This document shows, one piece after another, positions 8,389 to 18,010 of a DNA stretch of 64,000 nt. Origin of the DNA: Sulfolobus tengchongensis. Lineage in GTDB: Archaea; Thermoproteota; Thermoprotei_A; Sulfolobales; Sulfolobaceae. The notes below the pieces were generated by a model. That model was not told where the DNA came from, searched no databases, and was given only the letters and a program-made list of their open reading frames with translations. The number at the start of each line of letters is the position of its first letter. The stretch's first letter is position 1. The stretch lies in assembly GCF_036967215.1 (NCBI RefSeq), contig NZ_CP146016.1, positions 1,613,337-1,677,336 on the forward strand, in the 5' to 3' direction. Made by a program: the position numbers and the translations under genes.

Positions 8389-9192
8389 ATGGGTTTAAGG
8401 GAGTTAAGCCCTAAATATTTTAAGATAGAAGTAGAAGACGGAGTAGGAATTATAAAACTAAACAAACCTCCAGCTAATGCTCATAATCTTGAAATGTTAA
8501 GGGAGTTAGACAATATAATTGTAGAATCACGATTTGATAATGATGTAAAAGCTATAATAATAACTAGCGCTATACCTAGATTCTTTTCAGCTGGTTTTGA
8601 TATTAATGAAATAAAAGATAAATCTCCGGAATATATTGGACTATCAAGTCAATTCAGTAAGGAAGTTATGCTCAGAATGATGTCAACGAAAAAACTGATT
8701 ATAGCGAGTATAAATGGGCACTGTATGGGTGGTGGGCTAGAATTGGCACTGGCTTGTGATCTGAGATTCGGAGCTAACGATGAAAACATAAAGTTTGGAA
8801 TGCCAGAAGTAGCTAATTTAGCCTTAATACCGGGAGAGGGAGGAACTCAGTTCTTAGCTAGATTAGTAGGGAGATCTAAAGCTATTTATCTAATGGTTAC
8901 CGGAAAAACACTTTCACCAAAAGAAGCTTACGAATTAGGTATTTTGGATAGATTAGTTGAGCCGGAAAAGCTATTCCAAGAATCCTTTGAATTCGCCAGA
9001 CAAGTTGCTAAAGGTCCATCATTAGCTGTAGGTTTCGCAAAGCTAGCTGTTAATGAAGGTATGGATTTACCATTATATAACGCATTCGCTTTAGAAAGAG
9101 AAATGCAAAATCAAGCATTAGCTTCAGAAGATGCTAAAGAAGGAGCTAGGGCATTCTTTGAAAAGAGAAAGCCTATATTTAAAGGAAAATAA
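8389..9192 (+). CDS. enoyl-CoA hydratase/isomerase (crotonase) family protein
   Basis: A crotonase of about 267 residues. The oxyanion-hole and catalytic regions are intact: HCMGGGLELALACDLRFG, then FGMPEVANLALIPGEGGTQ, carrying the two glutamates used by true hydratases. I place the start at ATG 8389 because GGTGA at 8377-8381 is a well spaced ribosome-binding site. An upstream TTG at 8371 would overlap the preceding stop. Within this cluster it probably acts on ring-opened or ring-epoxidised CoA intermediates, as PaaF, PaaG or BoxC do in bacteria; which of these is not decidable from sequence. Confidence 0.82.
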   Translation: MGLRELSPKYFKIEVEDGVGIIKLNKPPANAHNLEMLRELDNIIVESRFDNDVKAIIITSAIPRFFSAGFDINEIKDKSPEYIGLSSQFSKEVMLRMMSTKKLIIASINGHCMGGGLELALACDLRFGANDENIKFGMPEVANLALIPGEGGTQFLARLVGRSKAIYLMVTGKTLSPKEAYELGILDRLVEPEKLFQESFEFARQVAKGPSLAVGFAKLAVNEGMDLPLYNAFALEREMQNQALASEDAKEGARAFFEKRKPIFKGK

Positions 9193-9525
9193 CATATAAA
9201 TTTTACCATACACGTGTAAGATTAAAAATTTTTATTCACTATTTCTTAGGTGAAATAATTATAATTTGGATTAAATACATGGATGTTATTAAAAAATATA
9301 CTATTAATATTCTAATTAGTGAGTAACATGTACAGCCTTACAGAAATACGGGCAGAAAGCTTCGCCCTCTTTGGACAGGGAGAAGTCAGGTTTAAGTTTC
9401 TTCTTTTTTAAGGAATCTTACATATGATGAAGATATCTCAATTTAGAATATTGAAAGATTGTTTACATCACTTTTTAATTTGCATTGATAAAAAGTTTTA
9501 AAAACCATAGGAAAGATTTAGTATT
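9193..9525. other. gap containing a TnpB-type right-end relic
   Basis: There is no open reading frame of note. Positions 9348-9390 match the recurring motif described separately (GGGCAGAAAGCTTCGCCCTC, then GGGAGAAGTCAGG on the plus strand). A TATA-like element (TTTTAAAAA) lies about 27 bases upstream of the tusA start. Confidence 0.5.
9348..9390 (+). repeat. degenerate TnpB right-end / omega-RNA-like relic A
   Basis: The sequence contains GGGCAGAAAGCTTCGCCCTC followed by a short stem (CCCT...AGGG) and GGGAGAAGTCAGG. Hairpin plus GGGAGgAaGTCA is the form of the 3' scaffold of TnpB omega RNAs in IS200/IS605-type elements. No tnpB is adjacent, so this is a relic or a non-autonomous copy. Related copies are at 13881, 25893, 45917, 52331, 52585 and 54880. 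Confidence 0.4.
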
Positions 9526-9768
9526 ATGTCTCAAGAGGTTAGGATTGCTAAGACGTTAGATGTTAGGGGTATGTATTGTCCTGGTCCAGTTTTGGAGACT
9601 GCTAAGGCTATAAAGCAGATTAATGTTGGTGAGGTTCTTGAGGTTTTGGCTACTGATCCAGCTGCAAAACCAGATATTGAGGCTTGGGCTAGGAGGACTG
9701 GAAATCAAATAGTTGACATACAACAGCAAGGAGGAGCAACAAGAATATTAATAAAAAGAATGAAATAA
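9526..9768 (+). CDS. tusA: TusA/SirA-like sulfur carrier protein
   Basis: An 80-residue protein with the TusA signature DVRGMYCPGPVLETAKAI; the active cysteine is C18 in the CPGP motif. TusA proteins carry persulfide sulfur; in Sulfolobales they take part in sulfur oxidation (with DsrE and Hdr-like proteins) or in tRNA thiolation. No DsrE or Hdr gene is adjacent here. A TATA-like element sits about 27 bases upstream and a T-rich run follows the stop. Confidence 0.88.
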   Translation: MSQEVRIAKTLDVRGMYCPGPVLETAKAIKQINVGEVLEVLATDPAAKPDIEAWARRTGNQIVDIQQQGGATRILIKRMK

Positions 9769-9796
9769 AATTTTCCTTCTTTTTATTTTTTTATAA
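9769..9796 (+). terminator. T-rich terminator after tusA
   Basis: The bases after the stop read TTTTCCTTCTTTTTATTTTTTT in effect: several oligo-T runs with no hairpin. This is the usual form of Sulfolobus transcription termination. Confidence 0.5.
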
Positions 9797-10141
9797 TACA
9801 AAAATCTTAAAGAGGGTTTTGAAACGTCATCATTAGCAAAATTCACTTATTACGAGACTATAAGGTATTATCAGATTAGAAATGACGAGAATATAAGTCT
9901 TATAATATTGATTTTAGTTTTTCTCTTTTTTCGAATCTCTCTTAATTTATCTATGCACTAGTTCAAGGGAATAAAACTGTTAATACAATACATAGTATAG
10001 TCAAATAGGTAAAATTTTAAGGAGATCGTCTATTCTACGCATAAGCTTATATTTCTTAATTGGTAAATTATATGAAAAATTTTCATAGTCTATTTTCTAC
10101 CTATATGACGACACTATGAGATAATCAGATAGTTTATTAAC
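9769..10141. other. gene-free gap
   Basis: AT-rich sequence between tusA and the 3' end of the U32 gene. Apart from the oligo-T runs at its left end, I see no convincing gene, repeat or RNA. Confidence 0.4.
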
Positions 10142-11284
10142 TTAAGCTGAGTTTGTCCTAAATTTAGGTATTAAGTGGATAGGGTATTGTTGTTTAACAT
10201 TCCACTTATCCCTTTTGAACTGCGTATTGTTAATCCTTATAACTTTCTCTGCGACTATATCACAATACCTACAGTCTTCACAACTTCTAGTGTCACAGTC
10301 ATTGTGGATGAAGAACTCCAGCCATTTCTCCGGGAATTTTGAATTATCTACAGAGATATCCCTTAAAACCGAATAGGTTTCAGGTCCGTTGATTTTCTCT
10401 ATAGCTTTTGCTGCAGCTCTCCCTTGAGGATAACTAACGATATCTAAAAGATTTCCATCGTATCTTCTACTAGTATAGGCTTTTACGGCTTTTACTATCC
10501 AATCAGTCCTTTTGTTTCTTCCAGCAATTTTGAATCTTTCTATTCCAATACTCTCATAATATTTCAAATCTTCTGGTCTTATCCACCTCATACGTACTAT
10601 GTTAGCAGGATCGTTAAGAACATCAGTAGCACATAATAGAATTGGATATTCGAACCATATATCATCTAGGCCGTTTGCCATTGAGGAAATAGAAGATATT
10701 TCATCATGCGTAAGCCTAAATGGACAGCCATAAAGACAAGAGTTGTTTAATATCAATTCCACATCAACGTTTTTTCTCTTTGAAATTTTGGCTAATTCAT
10801 TGAGAAGTTTAAAATTTCTATTAACGTCTTCATGCATGATAATAGTATTAGCACCTAATCCAATGTATTCTTCCACCTCTCTTATTATGTGAACTCTGGA
10901 ATATGATGAGACGGAGATTTCTAGATTTGGATACTCACTTCTCACTAACCTTATGATGAAGGGTAGGCTTATTATTAGGCCATCTATTCCTAAATTGATT
11001 AACTTATCCACTTCTCTTATTAGGATGTTAACAAATTTAGAATCGTACTCTCTTCCTAATAGTGTTGCAGTGTTCATTGTATATAGGAACTTAATGTTGT
11101 GTGAGTGGGCTAATTCAATGTGAGACTTAAAATCTTCTTCTGTTACCTCTGGAACTATGAACCCTGCTCTACCATGTCCCGTTAATGTCTTTCTAAAACT
11201 ACCAAAAATATATTTAACTTCGGGAAACTTTTTCAGTTCCTCTATAAGAGAATCATCGAAATTCGTCCCGACAACTAGTTTCAT
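10142..11284 (-). CDS. U32 family peptidase-like protein
   Basis: About 380 residues from the preferred start. The fold is the TIM-barrel-like U32 type, with [18 protein letters not shown], then [22 protein letters not shown]. Cysteines appear at [10 protein letters not shown] and in a C-terminal cluster [12 protein letters not shown]. UbiU/UbiV-type U32 proteins use such cysteines for a 4Fe-4S cluster. Some members hydroxylate quinone precursors or RNA; the substrate here is unknown. The reading frame stays open to 11344, but I prefer ATG 11284 (MKLVVGTN): it starts the first strand, has GGAG upstream, and the longer form has neither SD nor TATA. Confidence 0.7.
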   Translation of the reverse strand: MKLVVGTNFDDSLIEELKKFPEVKYIFGSFRKTLTGHGRAGFIVPEVTEEDFKSHIELAHSHNIKFLYTMNTATLLGREYDSKFVNILIREVDKLINLGIDGLIISLPFIIRLVRSEYPNLEISVSSYSRVHIIREVEEYIGLGANTIIMHEDVNRNFKLLNELAKISKRKNVDVELILNNSCLYGCPFRLTHDEISSISSMANGLDDIWFEYPILLCATDVLNDPANIVRMRWIRPEDLKYYESIGIERFKIAGRNKRTDWIVKAVKAYTSRRYDGNLLDIVSYPQGRAAAKAIEKINGPETYSVLRDISVDNSKFPEKWLEFFIHNDCDTRSCEDCRYCDIVAEKVIRINNTQFKRDKWNVKQQYPIHLIPKFRTNSA

Positions 11285-11652
11285 ATACTTGTTTACTCCT
11301 TTTCCTAAATTAACATGGTTATGATAACTATAAAGGAGTGCCATATTAACGGGGTTTTCTTTTTCCAGGTGGTATCAACAATCTAAAATTTACGACAGAA
11401 ATTGGGGATGATACTCCCTTATTACAATAAAACCCGTTATTGGTAAAAATTTGCTTACGCTTTTTATTACTAAAATTTAAGGGTTTCATTCAAGATTATT
11501 AAGACTACAAAGGTTATCTCGTTTTTTATGAAAAATCTATTATATCATATCATAGAGAATTGGGAAAGGATGGATTTATGAATAAATTGATAGATTAACT
11601 GTTAAATAGGCAAAAATATCACAATCTCTTTTATTTATTAATTTCTCCATTA
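11285..11652. other. gene-free gap
   Basis: AT-rich. It contains the in-frame 5' extension of the U32 frame (to 11344) and otherwise no ORF, repeat or RNA that I can support. Confidence 0.35.
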
Positions 11653-12375
11653 CTAGATGTGTATCATAGTCGACATTATGAAAGTTATCGCTAGTAGTAT
11701 TATGAATATTATGTCCCTTCTAGACCCTCTTTTTCCTAAATCTTTGATTTCCTTAGGAGACTTTAATTTTTCACCGGGTTTAAGATATCTTATAGAAGGT
11801 TCTATTAGAGTTAATAAGGGTAAGGGATTTTTAAGGCTTAAGAGCAATAAGACAATTATTGATATGATCCAGCTAATTTGAACTATCCTTTTATCTAGTT
11901 TCCTAAATGGTATCTTATACTCAACGTATAACGCTCCAGTAAATATGTAGAGTATCCAATAAATAGCTGGTAAAAGGAAATTATGATTTTCAATAAACGT
12001 CCCCCAAACTATAGATAAGGAGACTTCAAATGTAGTCCCTAAAACGTTTCCCCACATGGTGTTTTTTGTGAGATATAAGCCAAAGGTGAGAATTAACAGA
12101 GATGCAGGTATTGCTAAGTAAACATTGAAAGGCATGAAGATGTATGGTATTAATGTAACAATTATCAATAGTATGTCCTTATAATCAACTTTCACAGCCA
12201 TAATTCTAGGCTGTATGTACTCCATAATAGGTAGAGTGTAAGCTATAATCGGTATGAGTATGATAGCCCTAACTATATTGATGTTAAAAAAGGGTATTAA
12301 CGCAAGTATGTAAGTTAATACTCCTAAAAAATATAATGCATGATTTCTAACTTTACTCCTACTCATTTTAACCAC
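11653..12375 (-). CDS. multi-pass membrane protein of unknown function
   Basis: A 240-residue, very hydrophobic protein with about seven or eight predicted membrane segments and a short charged loop (RYLKPGEKLKSPKEIKDLGKR) before the last one. Its start overlaps the stop of the upstream membrane-protein gene by 8 bases, so translation is probably coupled and the two proteins may form one complex. No family is recognised and no binding motif is visible. Confidence 0.6.
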   Translation of the reverse strand: MVKMSRSKVRNHALYFLGVLTYILALIPFFNINIVRAIILIPIIAYTLPIMEYIQPRIMAVKVDYKDILLIIVTLIPYIFMPFNVYLAIPASLLILTFGLYLTKNTMWGNVLGTTFEVSLSIVWGTFIENHNFLLPAIYWILYIFTGALYVEYKIPFRKLDKRIVQISWIISIIVLLLLSLKNPLPLLTLIEPSIRYLKPGEKLKSPKEIKDLGKRGSRRDIIFIILLAITFIMSTMIHI

Positions 12376-13411
12376 CTACCCTAACGACTTGCCTTAATGT
12401 GAGAACGAAAAACGATAAAATGCCTATACCTTGAAGTGGAGCTGATAACAATAAGATGGGGAAATTTATTCCGAAATCATATATGAGCCTCATAAGGAGG
12501 CCTAGATTCAGAATAATGAAAGGTATATATGATGGTTTAACAGCAACCCTCCTCTGAAAGGCATTTATAAACAAATCCATTAGTACTACGTCAACTCCAA
12601 ACACAGTATTGAAAAGAAAGCCAACTGCAATTGTGTGAATGTATATGTCGTAATTCGAAACGAATATTGAACCTACTAGTAAATAGAGCCAAGCGGTAAG
12701 CAAATGAATTATCGGATATTTTCTTCCCTTAAGTTTATAAAGTCCAGATGCGTGAAAAGAGAGAATCCAGGCTAGAATCATGAGTATGTTCCCATGAGGG
12801 TAAACCGATATTCCTATTATAAGAAGTATAAACGCTAAGGAATTTTCCCATCCCCTTGATACTCTAATTCCAGTAACTAACCCTATATCCCTAGACATCA
12901 CTGCTAATATCATACTTACAGGAAATATTAAATTAACGTAAGGAATTAAATAACCTAAGCCTACTTGAATTGAGATTAACGCCACTGTAATGATAAGAGA
13001 GAAGAAAAGTAACCAATTGTATGTTGTAGGATTTAGTCCTATTTTAGACCGACCTAAATATTCTTTAGAGTAGTATAGCAAAATTGTCATTGAGAAGAGA
13101 ATAAAGATTAGCCCCAAAGTTTGCTTAAAAATAAAGGTGACTGATCCTAAAACTGTAAAGATAATGAATAAGATAATGAGTTTATTATCGGCAGTTCTTC
13201 CAGTCCACTCCACACTTAGGGCAACTAATATCTCATTACCTATTAGAGAGCCAAAGAAACCGTATATCATTATAAACCAGTGTGAGGGAAACAAGGTTTC
13301 TGTGGGATCTGTGGGAAATCCTTGTATACTCATGAACTCAAAGACTGCAGGTACTCCTCCAAGTAGTAATAGCATGATACCAGTCAGCATTAAAACCAAC
13401 GGTAATCTCAT
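12368..13411 (-). CDS. multi-pass membrane protein, possibly NnrS-like
   Basis: A 347-residue protein with about ten or eleven membrane helices. Two histidines lie in helices (LSFHASGLYKL and IHTIAVGFLFNTVFGVDVV), and an HWFIMIYGFFGSLIGNEIL segment is near residue 45. HxxxVGF in a late helix recalls NnrS and related haem/copper membrane proteins linked to NO stress, but the match is loose. It overlaps the next gene by 8 bases. The NnrS suggestion is inference and would fit the nitrate genes 25 kb away. Confidence 0.5.
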   Translation of the reverse strand: MRLPLVLMLTGIMLLLLGGVPAVFEFMSIQGFPTDPTETLFPSHWFIMIYGFFGSLIGNEILVALSVEWTGRTADNKLIILFIIFTVLGSVTFIFKQTLGLIFILFSMTILLYYSKEYLGRSKIGLNPTTYNWLLFFSLIITVALISIQVGLGYLIPYVNLIFPVSMILAVMSRDIGLVTGIRVSRGWENSLAFILLIIGISVYPHGNILMILAWILSFHASGLYKLKGRKYPIIHLLTAWLYLLVGSIFVSNYDIYIHTIAVGFLFNTVFGVDVVLMDLFINAFQRRVAVKPSYIPFIILNLGLLMRLIYDFGINFPILLLSAPLQGIGILSFFVLTLRQVVRVGG

Positions 13412-14069
13412 ACTATGTTACGTATTTAAAAGTGAGATATTATACGGCATCCCTAATAAATTAGGTGATTTAGGTCAACTTCTTAGACTCTGAAAGGTAT
13501 TATAAGATCTTTCATGGTAGATGATCTCATTAGCAGATCAGTGTTGGTCTACAAGACTCGCTAATTATTTTACTGTTAATATATGGTCTATCCTATTTTA
13601 TTTACTAGATATTAAAAGTATATCCCTAATTATCTATCTATCTTTCTATTAATCTTAAATCACCTCTCTCACACAAATGATAATTTTAGTATTTCTTCTC
13701 TTTATGTTCTTCATCCGTACTGTTATCTCACCTTTCATGTTATACATTTTCTTGACGTTTTGAATTAATCTTTTTATTTCCGAGAAGCATATGACGCTGA
13801 GGGAATAATATAAATTGCTATAATGATATTTTTAGTATCAAGATAGTCTACGGGAGAATCATTTGCCATTACGTTATAAGCACTGACTTCTTCCCGCCTC
13901 AGTGAGGCTTTCTGCCCGCTTATTTGAAAACATATTCATTTTAAAGGTATAAGGCGATACATCATTAATCTTATCAGTCGTAAATTTGAAGACCAAGTGT
14001 TAATCTGACTGGAAACTAAATGGAGAAACCTTAACTTATTTTTGTTCCACTTCACTAGTATAGTTTTAT
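13412..14069. other. gene-poor gap with a TnpB-type relic
   Basis: 658 bases without a credible gene. On the minus strand, 13681-13790 stays open and reads SEIKRLIQNVKKMYNMKGE followed by a basic tail, possibly a gene remnant. Positions 13881-13920 carry a clear hairpin relic (separate entry). Confidence 0.4.
13881..13920 (-). repeat. TnpB right-end / omega-RNA-like relic B (best-preserved hairpin)
   Basis: On the minus strand the sequence is GCGGGCAGAAAGCCTCACTG, then AGGCGGGAAGAAGTCAGTG. GCCTCA and TGAGGC form a tight hairpin, followed by GGGAAGAAGTCA, the layout of a TnpB right end. No tnpB ORF is near. This is the cleanest member of the set seen across the window. Confidence 0.45.
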
Positions 14070-14513
14070 CTAATATTGTATTAACGCTCTACATTTCCAA
14101 TATGGCGGAGGATTCGCCAATTTAATTTCTTCTAATATTAGATTAGCCTGTTCCTCATCTGACAAGGTTTCTAATTGTTGATATACGCTTCCTTCTTCGG
14201 CACCGTCATGCTCTAAGAGGACTCTGAGGAATTCCATCATCTTCTCCTTAGCGATTTCAATATCTCCATTTAGCGCGTTTTTAACTTGATCTAACAAAAT
14301 CCATAAACTGCCATGTTCGGTTTCTAAACCTCTAATTATAGCTAAAGAAGTAGTATCTTGAATTTTCTTAAATAGAAACTCTTCCTCCCAATATATGTGA
14401 TTAATAAAAGAACGTCTTACCTCCTCATAAATTAAATTGTTTGGATTATTGATAAATTCCTCGATCAGATTCTCCAATCTCCTATGATCCAATGTTAAAA
14501 TAAGGGATAGCAT
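14070..14513 (-). CDS. hemerythrin HHE-domain protein
   Basis: A 147-residue four-helix protein. Expected metal ligands appear in order: LDHRRLENLI near residue 9, FINHIYWEEEFLF near 38 (HxxxE), ETEHGSLW near 66, and LLEHDGAEEG near 100 (HxxxE). Such proteins bind O2 or NO at a non-haem diiron centre and can serve as sensors or stores. This is one of three hemerythrin-like proteins in the window. It lies 30 bases downstream of an unknown gene on the same strand, so they may be cotranscribed. Confidence 0.75.
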   Translation of the reverse strand: MLSLILTLDHRRLENLIEEFINNPNNLIYEEVRRSFINHIYWEEEFLFKKIQDTTSLAIIRGLETEHGSLWILLDQVKNALNGDIEIAKEKMMEFLRVLLEHDGAEEGSVYQQLETLSDEEQANLILEEIKLANPPPYWKCRALIQY

Positions 14514-14543
14514 ATTTTAACTTATGAAAATCATTCCTTATAT

Positions 14544-15038
14544 CTAATCATGATATTGCTTATAATAGGGTACTATCTCTATAATACCATTCCTTTTTCC
14601 ATCTGGAAGATATAAGTTATAATAGAATCCTACCTCTATCTTATTATCTAATAGAATGTAAAACTTTCTTTTTTCAATAAGTTTTTTGTTATCTACTTCT
14701 ACTACCATATCGTCCATTTTGCTAACATTTCTCCCCATTGCCTTTGACAGTTGGAGGGTTTGATAAACGAATTCATCTTTTAAGTCCTTTAGCATGTATA
14801 GTTCTGATTCCCAATATGATGATCCATTTATATATAGCACTCCATTACTTTCGCTGACATAAACCATTGGATTGTTTGGAATGTCAAAATAGAATATTGA
14901 ACCACCTATGGGAATTTCTAGTGTTTTGGCAATTATCTCCTTTTTCCTTTCTTCTATCCAGAGAGGGATCTCATATGTTTGAACTGCTATCATTTTTCTA
15001 TCACAATCTAAACGTTGATTAACGTCAAAATAAAGCAA
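14544..15038 (-). CDS. conserved-looking hypothetical protein
   Basis: A 164-residue, mixed alpha/beta, soluble protein with no motif I recognise. A second in-frame ATG (residue 16, MIAVQTYEIPLWIEERKKEI) may be the true start, since the first 15 residues look unstructured. It precedes a hemerythrin gene by about 30 bases and is divergent from the ferredoxin gene. Function unknown. Confidence 0.5.
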   Translation of the reverse strand: MLYFDVNQRLDCDRKMIAVQTYEIPLWIEERKKEIIAKTLEIPIGGSIFYFDIPNNPMVYVSESNGVLYINGSSYWESELYMLKDLKDEFVYQTLQLSKAMGRNVSKMDDMVVEVDNKKLIEKRKFYILLDNKIEVGFYYNLYLPDGKRNGIIEIVPYYKQYHD

Positions 15039-15135
15039 TAGCCTAAGCTATTAGTCTATAATATGATTATACTCTTAAGACGTCTCTTAAGAAAAACCTC
15101 TCTTCTACCTTAAGCATTAGGTACGTATCTTTTAA

Positions 15136-15450
<315 letters not shown>

Positions 15451-15499
15451 TAACACTCCAAGTATTATAACAGAAAAACAAATAAGCACTCAAGAAAAA

Positions 15500-15640
15500 A
15501 TCAACATAAGCCAAAAACAAACTAGGGGCTAAAAACCCCGTATACAAGGCTGGCTCACGATCCCCTCAATAATCTAACAAATGGGGTTAAAACCCCGTGT
15601 AGGAGAATATCACCTTTTTTACAAGGAGCAAAAAGTAGAC
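15500..15640 (+). ncRNA. bridge RNA of the IS110 element with readable target and donor guides
   Basis: Two similar modules, each guide / capped GGGG...CCCC stem / guide, lie 60 bases apart. Target module: AACAAACT (15516-15523), stem 15525-15539, TATACAAG (15541-15548). TATACAAG is the exact complement of CTTGTATA at the zfx site. AACAAACT matches the left flank AACAAGCT at 7 of 8. Donor module: TAACAAAT (15575-15582), stem 15583-15596, GTAGGAG (15599-15605). GTAGGAG is the exact complement of CTCCTAC, the core plus left end of the element. TAAC in the left donor guide matches the right end TAACGC. RNA ends are not determined. Confidence 0.82.
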
Positions 15641-15729
15641 ATAACTAGGAAAACAAGTGAAAAATAGACTGATATTCTATACAGTATTATGATAGAAAAC
15701 TTGATACGAGAGGAAAAACAGTATAACAC

Positions 15730-16890
15730 GTGCAACAAATAAAATTGAAAACCTTTGGAATTGACGTTGGAGAATCAAAAATAGTAGTGACAAAAATAAA
15801 ACTAGAACAACAAGGGGAACAATTAATAGAGAGAGAAAGCGAGACAAGAGAATTCAAATACGACAACGAAGGAATACAACAACTCATAAACTTCCTAGGA
15901 GACTACAAGGAAGGAATAATGGAAGCAACTGGAGTATACTTCTACTACCTATACGACAAGCTAACACAAAAAGGATACAACATAGGAGTAGTAAACCCAC
16001 TACAATTAAGAGAAATACTTGGAAAGAAAACAGACGAACTAGACTCAAAAAGACTAGCACTAGCATACGCAATAGGAGTGATAAAAACATCATACATACC
16101 AAAAGAAAACGAAAGAGAACTAAGAGAACTAGAAAGACACAGAAAACAACTAGAGGAGAGAATAACACAACTAAAAAACATGATAAGAAAAACATTACAA
16201 ACAGCAGGATACAAGATAGAACCATTCAACAAAGAAGGAAGACAAATACTAGACAAACTAGTAAAGGGACAAGAACTAACCAATGAGGAGAAAGAGAAAC
16301 TAAAGAACTTGTTGGGGAGAAAACTAAACAAGGGTGAAGTATTAATTTTGAAACAACTAGTAGAAGAGATGAATATGGTTGAAGGGCAAGTTAAGGAGAT
16401 TGATGACATGATTGCCACCCTAATCCCCAAGGCTACCCTTGCAGAACTACTCAAAATTCCCGGAATAGGTTTTACCACAGCTTCAACTATTTTGGGAGAG
16501 GTTGGTGATATTTCTCGATTCTCAAACTCTAAGGCTTTTTGCTCCTATGCAGGCCTTTCTCCAAGAACTAAGCAGAGTGGTGAGTTCTTGAGCCACAATG
16601 GGTTGATTCCGGGTAATAAGTATTTGAGGCGTGTTTTCTTTCTTGCTGCGAGAGTTGCTGTTAGGGTTGATGGCAAGTTTAATGAGTTTTATACTAGAAT
16701 TAAGGAGAGGAGTGGGAGTGGTAAGAAGGCTCTTGTTGCTGTTGCTAATAAGCTTGCTAGGATTGTGTTTCACGTTTTACACGATGGTGTTTATAAAGGT
16801 GATTCTAAGAAGGTGGTCAGGGTTAGGAAAGGGAGGGAGCCAAGTGTTGATGGGGATTTAACCTTGTCTTCAGCCTTAGACAAGTTATGA
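15730..16890 (+). CDS. IS110-family DEDD transposase (bridge-RNA-guided recombinase)
   Basis: A 386-residue recombinase. The RuvC-like DEDD set is visible as D12 (FGIDVGES), E65 (MEATGVY), D102 and D105 (KKTDELDSKR). A coiled-coil follows at about 120-230. The Transposase_20 domain begins at LLKIPGIGFTTA and carries the likely catalytic serine S283 in KQSGE. The start is GTG 15730. Codon use changes sharply near 16320: the first half is rich in A- and C-ending codons, the second in G- and T-ending ones. The same switch is seen in the tnpB at 46245. Confidence 0.93.
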   Translation: MQQIKLKTFGIDVGESKIVVTKIKLEQQGEQLIERESETREFKYDNEGIQQLINFLGDYKEGIMEATGVYFYYLYDKLTQKGYNIGVVNPLQLREILGKKTDELDSKRLALAYAIGVIKTSYIPKENERELRELERHRKQLEERITQLKNMIRKTLQTAGYKIEPFNKEGRQILDKLVKGQELTNEEKEKLKNLLGRKLNKGEVLILKQLVEEMNMVEGQVKEIDDMIATLIPKATLAELLKIPGIGFTTASTILGEVGDISRFSNSKAFCSYAGLSPRTKQSGEFLSHNGLIPGNKYLRRVFFLAARVAVRVDGKFNEFYTRIKERSGSGKKALVAVANKLARIVFHVLHDGVYKGDSKKVVRVRKGREPSVDGDLTLSSALDKL

Positions 16891-16897
16891 AAAATAG

Positions 16898-16996
<99 letters not shown>

Positions 16997-17156
16997 AATA
17001 TTGAAGTCAAATTTGTCACTGTTTTTCTTATTTATTTATTTTTCTCAAAATCTATTTAGGAAATAAACTAAGCATAAGATTCCGTTAAATCTATGAAGTT
17101 GTGGATAGTGTAGTTCCTAAAGAATAACAAGACTTTTTCCATTAACTACACGAATA

Positions 17157-17693
17157 TCAATCTTTTTTGCTTATGGCTGTAGGTTTTTTCACCATAACTA
17201 CTATTAGCATTACTATTCCTATCATTTTTACTATATCACCCAATATTGCAACTATTCCTAGATTAACTAGAAAAAGCGGAAGACCTATAGTAAATATAAC
17301 TGCTCCCCAAAAGAATAATGACGAATATAATTTAGCTAATTTTAACGTAGTTAAATAAATTGATATTCCAGCTATTGGTTCGAAGATATAACCCAATACT
17401 ATGAGCTCTATACCTAAAAAGTCTCTCATATACGCAAATATAAGACCTATAAAAGTGATTACTATAGCAATTAACGCAGAGTACTTCAATATAAATGGCT
17501 TATCCAGTTTGCTTTTCACATAACTGATGAATGACGGGATTGACATTACCCATATTATTGTCATTATCACTATAAACGTGTCTGATAACGCGAATGATAT
17601 CCCATTTTTTAAAAGAAGAATTAACGCGTACAAAATAACTAATGATGCTATCAAACTAATTATGTTTCCTTGTGTTAAATATTTCTTATCCAT
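17157..17693 (-). CDS. six-helix membrane protein of unknown function
   Basis: A 178-residue protein with about six membrane helices (near 11-31, 38-57, 70-90, 95-115, 125-145, 147-168) and a short basic C-terminus (VKKPTAISKKD). No charged residue pattern or motif identifies a transport family. It stands alone on its strand with a T-rich region downstream. Function unknown. Confidence 0.55.
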   Translation of the reverse strand: MDKKYLTQGNIISLIASLVILYALILLLKNGISFALSDTFIVIMTIIWVMSIPSFISYVKSKLDKPFILKYSALIAIVITFIGLIFAYMRDFLGIELIVLGYIFEPIAGISIYLTTLKLAKLYSSLFFWGAVIFTIGLPLFLVNLGIVAILGDIVKMIGIVMLIVVMVKKPTAISKKD

Positions 17694-18010
17694 AACTAAA
17701 CATTAACGTACTGGCGTAAATATTTTTTTAAAGGTTTTCTGAACAGTTTGGATAGTTCGTTTGCGATAAAATCTAAGGTAAATCTCATCTCTTTGTGATG
17801 GACCCAAAATTATCTATTTAAAAATAAGTCTAGATAATTGAGAGATTGTTTTAAAATTTTACTATATACAAATATAAACCTATTAATAATCTTTTCCATT
17901 AAGGAAAATATATGGAAGAAACCTAAACAATCTTTATCTTCACGCTACCCTTATATGAGATTATTAACAAACAAATTTTGAATATACCATTAAGACAAGG
18001 AATGGTTAAT
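17694..18010. other. gene-free gap
   Basis: AT-rich, between a membrane-protein gene and the 3' end of the acyl-CoA synthetase gene. No ORF, repeat or RNA is supported. Confidence 0.4.

Noticed and set aside
15884-16773. Long antisense frames inside the IS110 transposase gene
   Set aside because: They are shadows created by the skewed codon use of the real gene, with low-complexity Ser/Leu-rich products.
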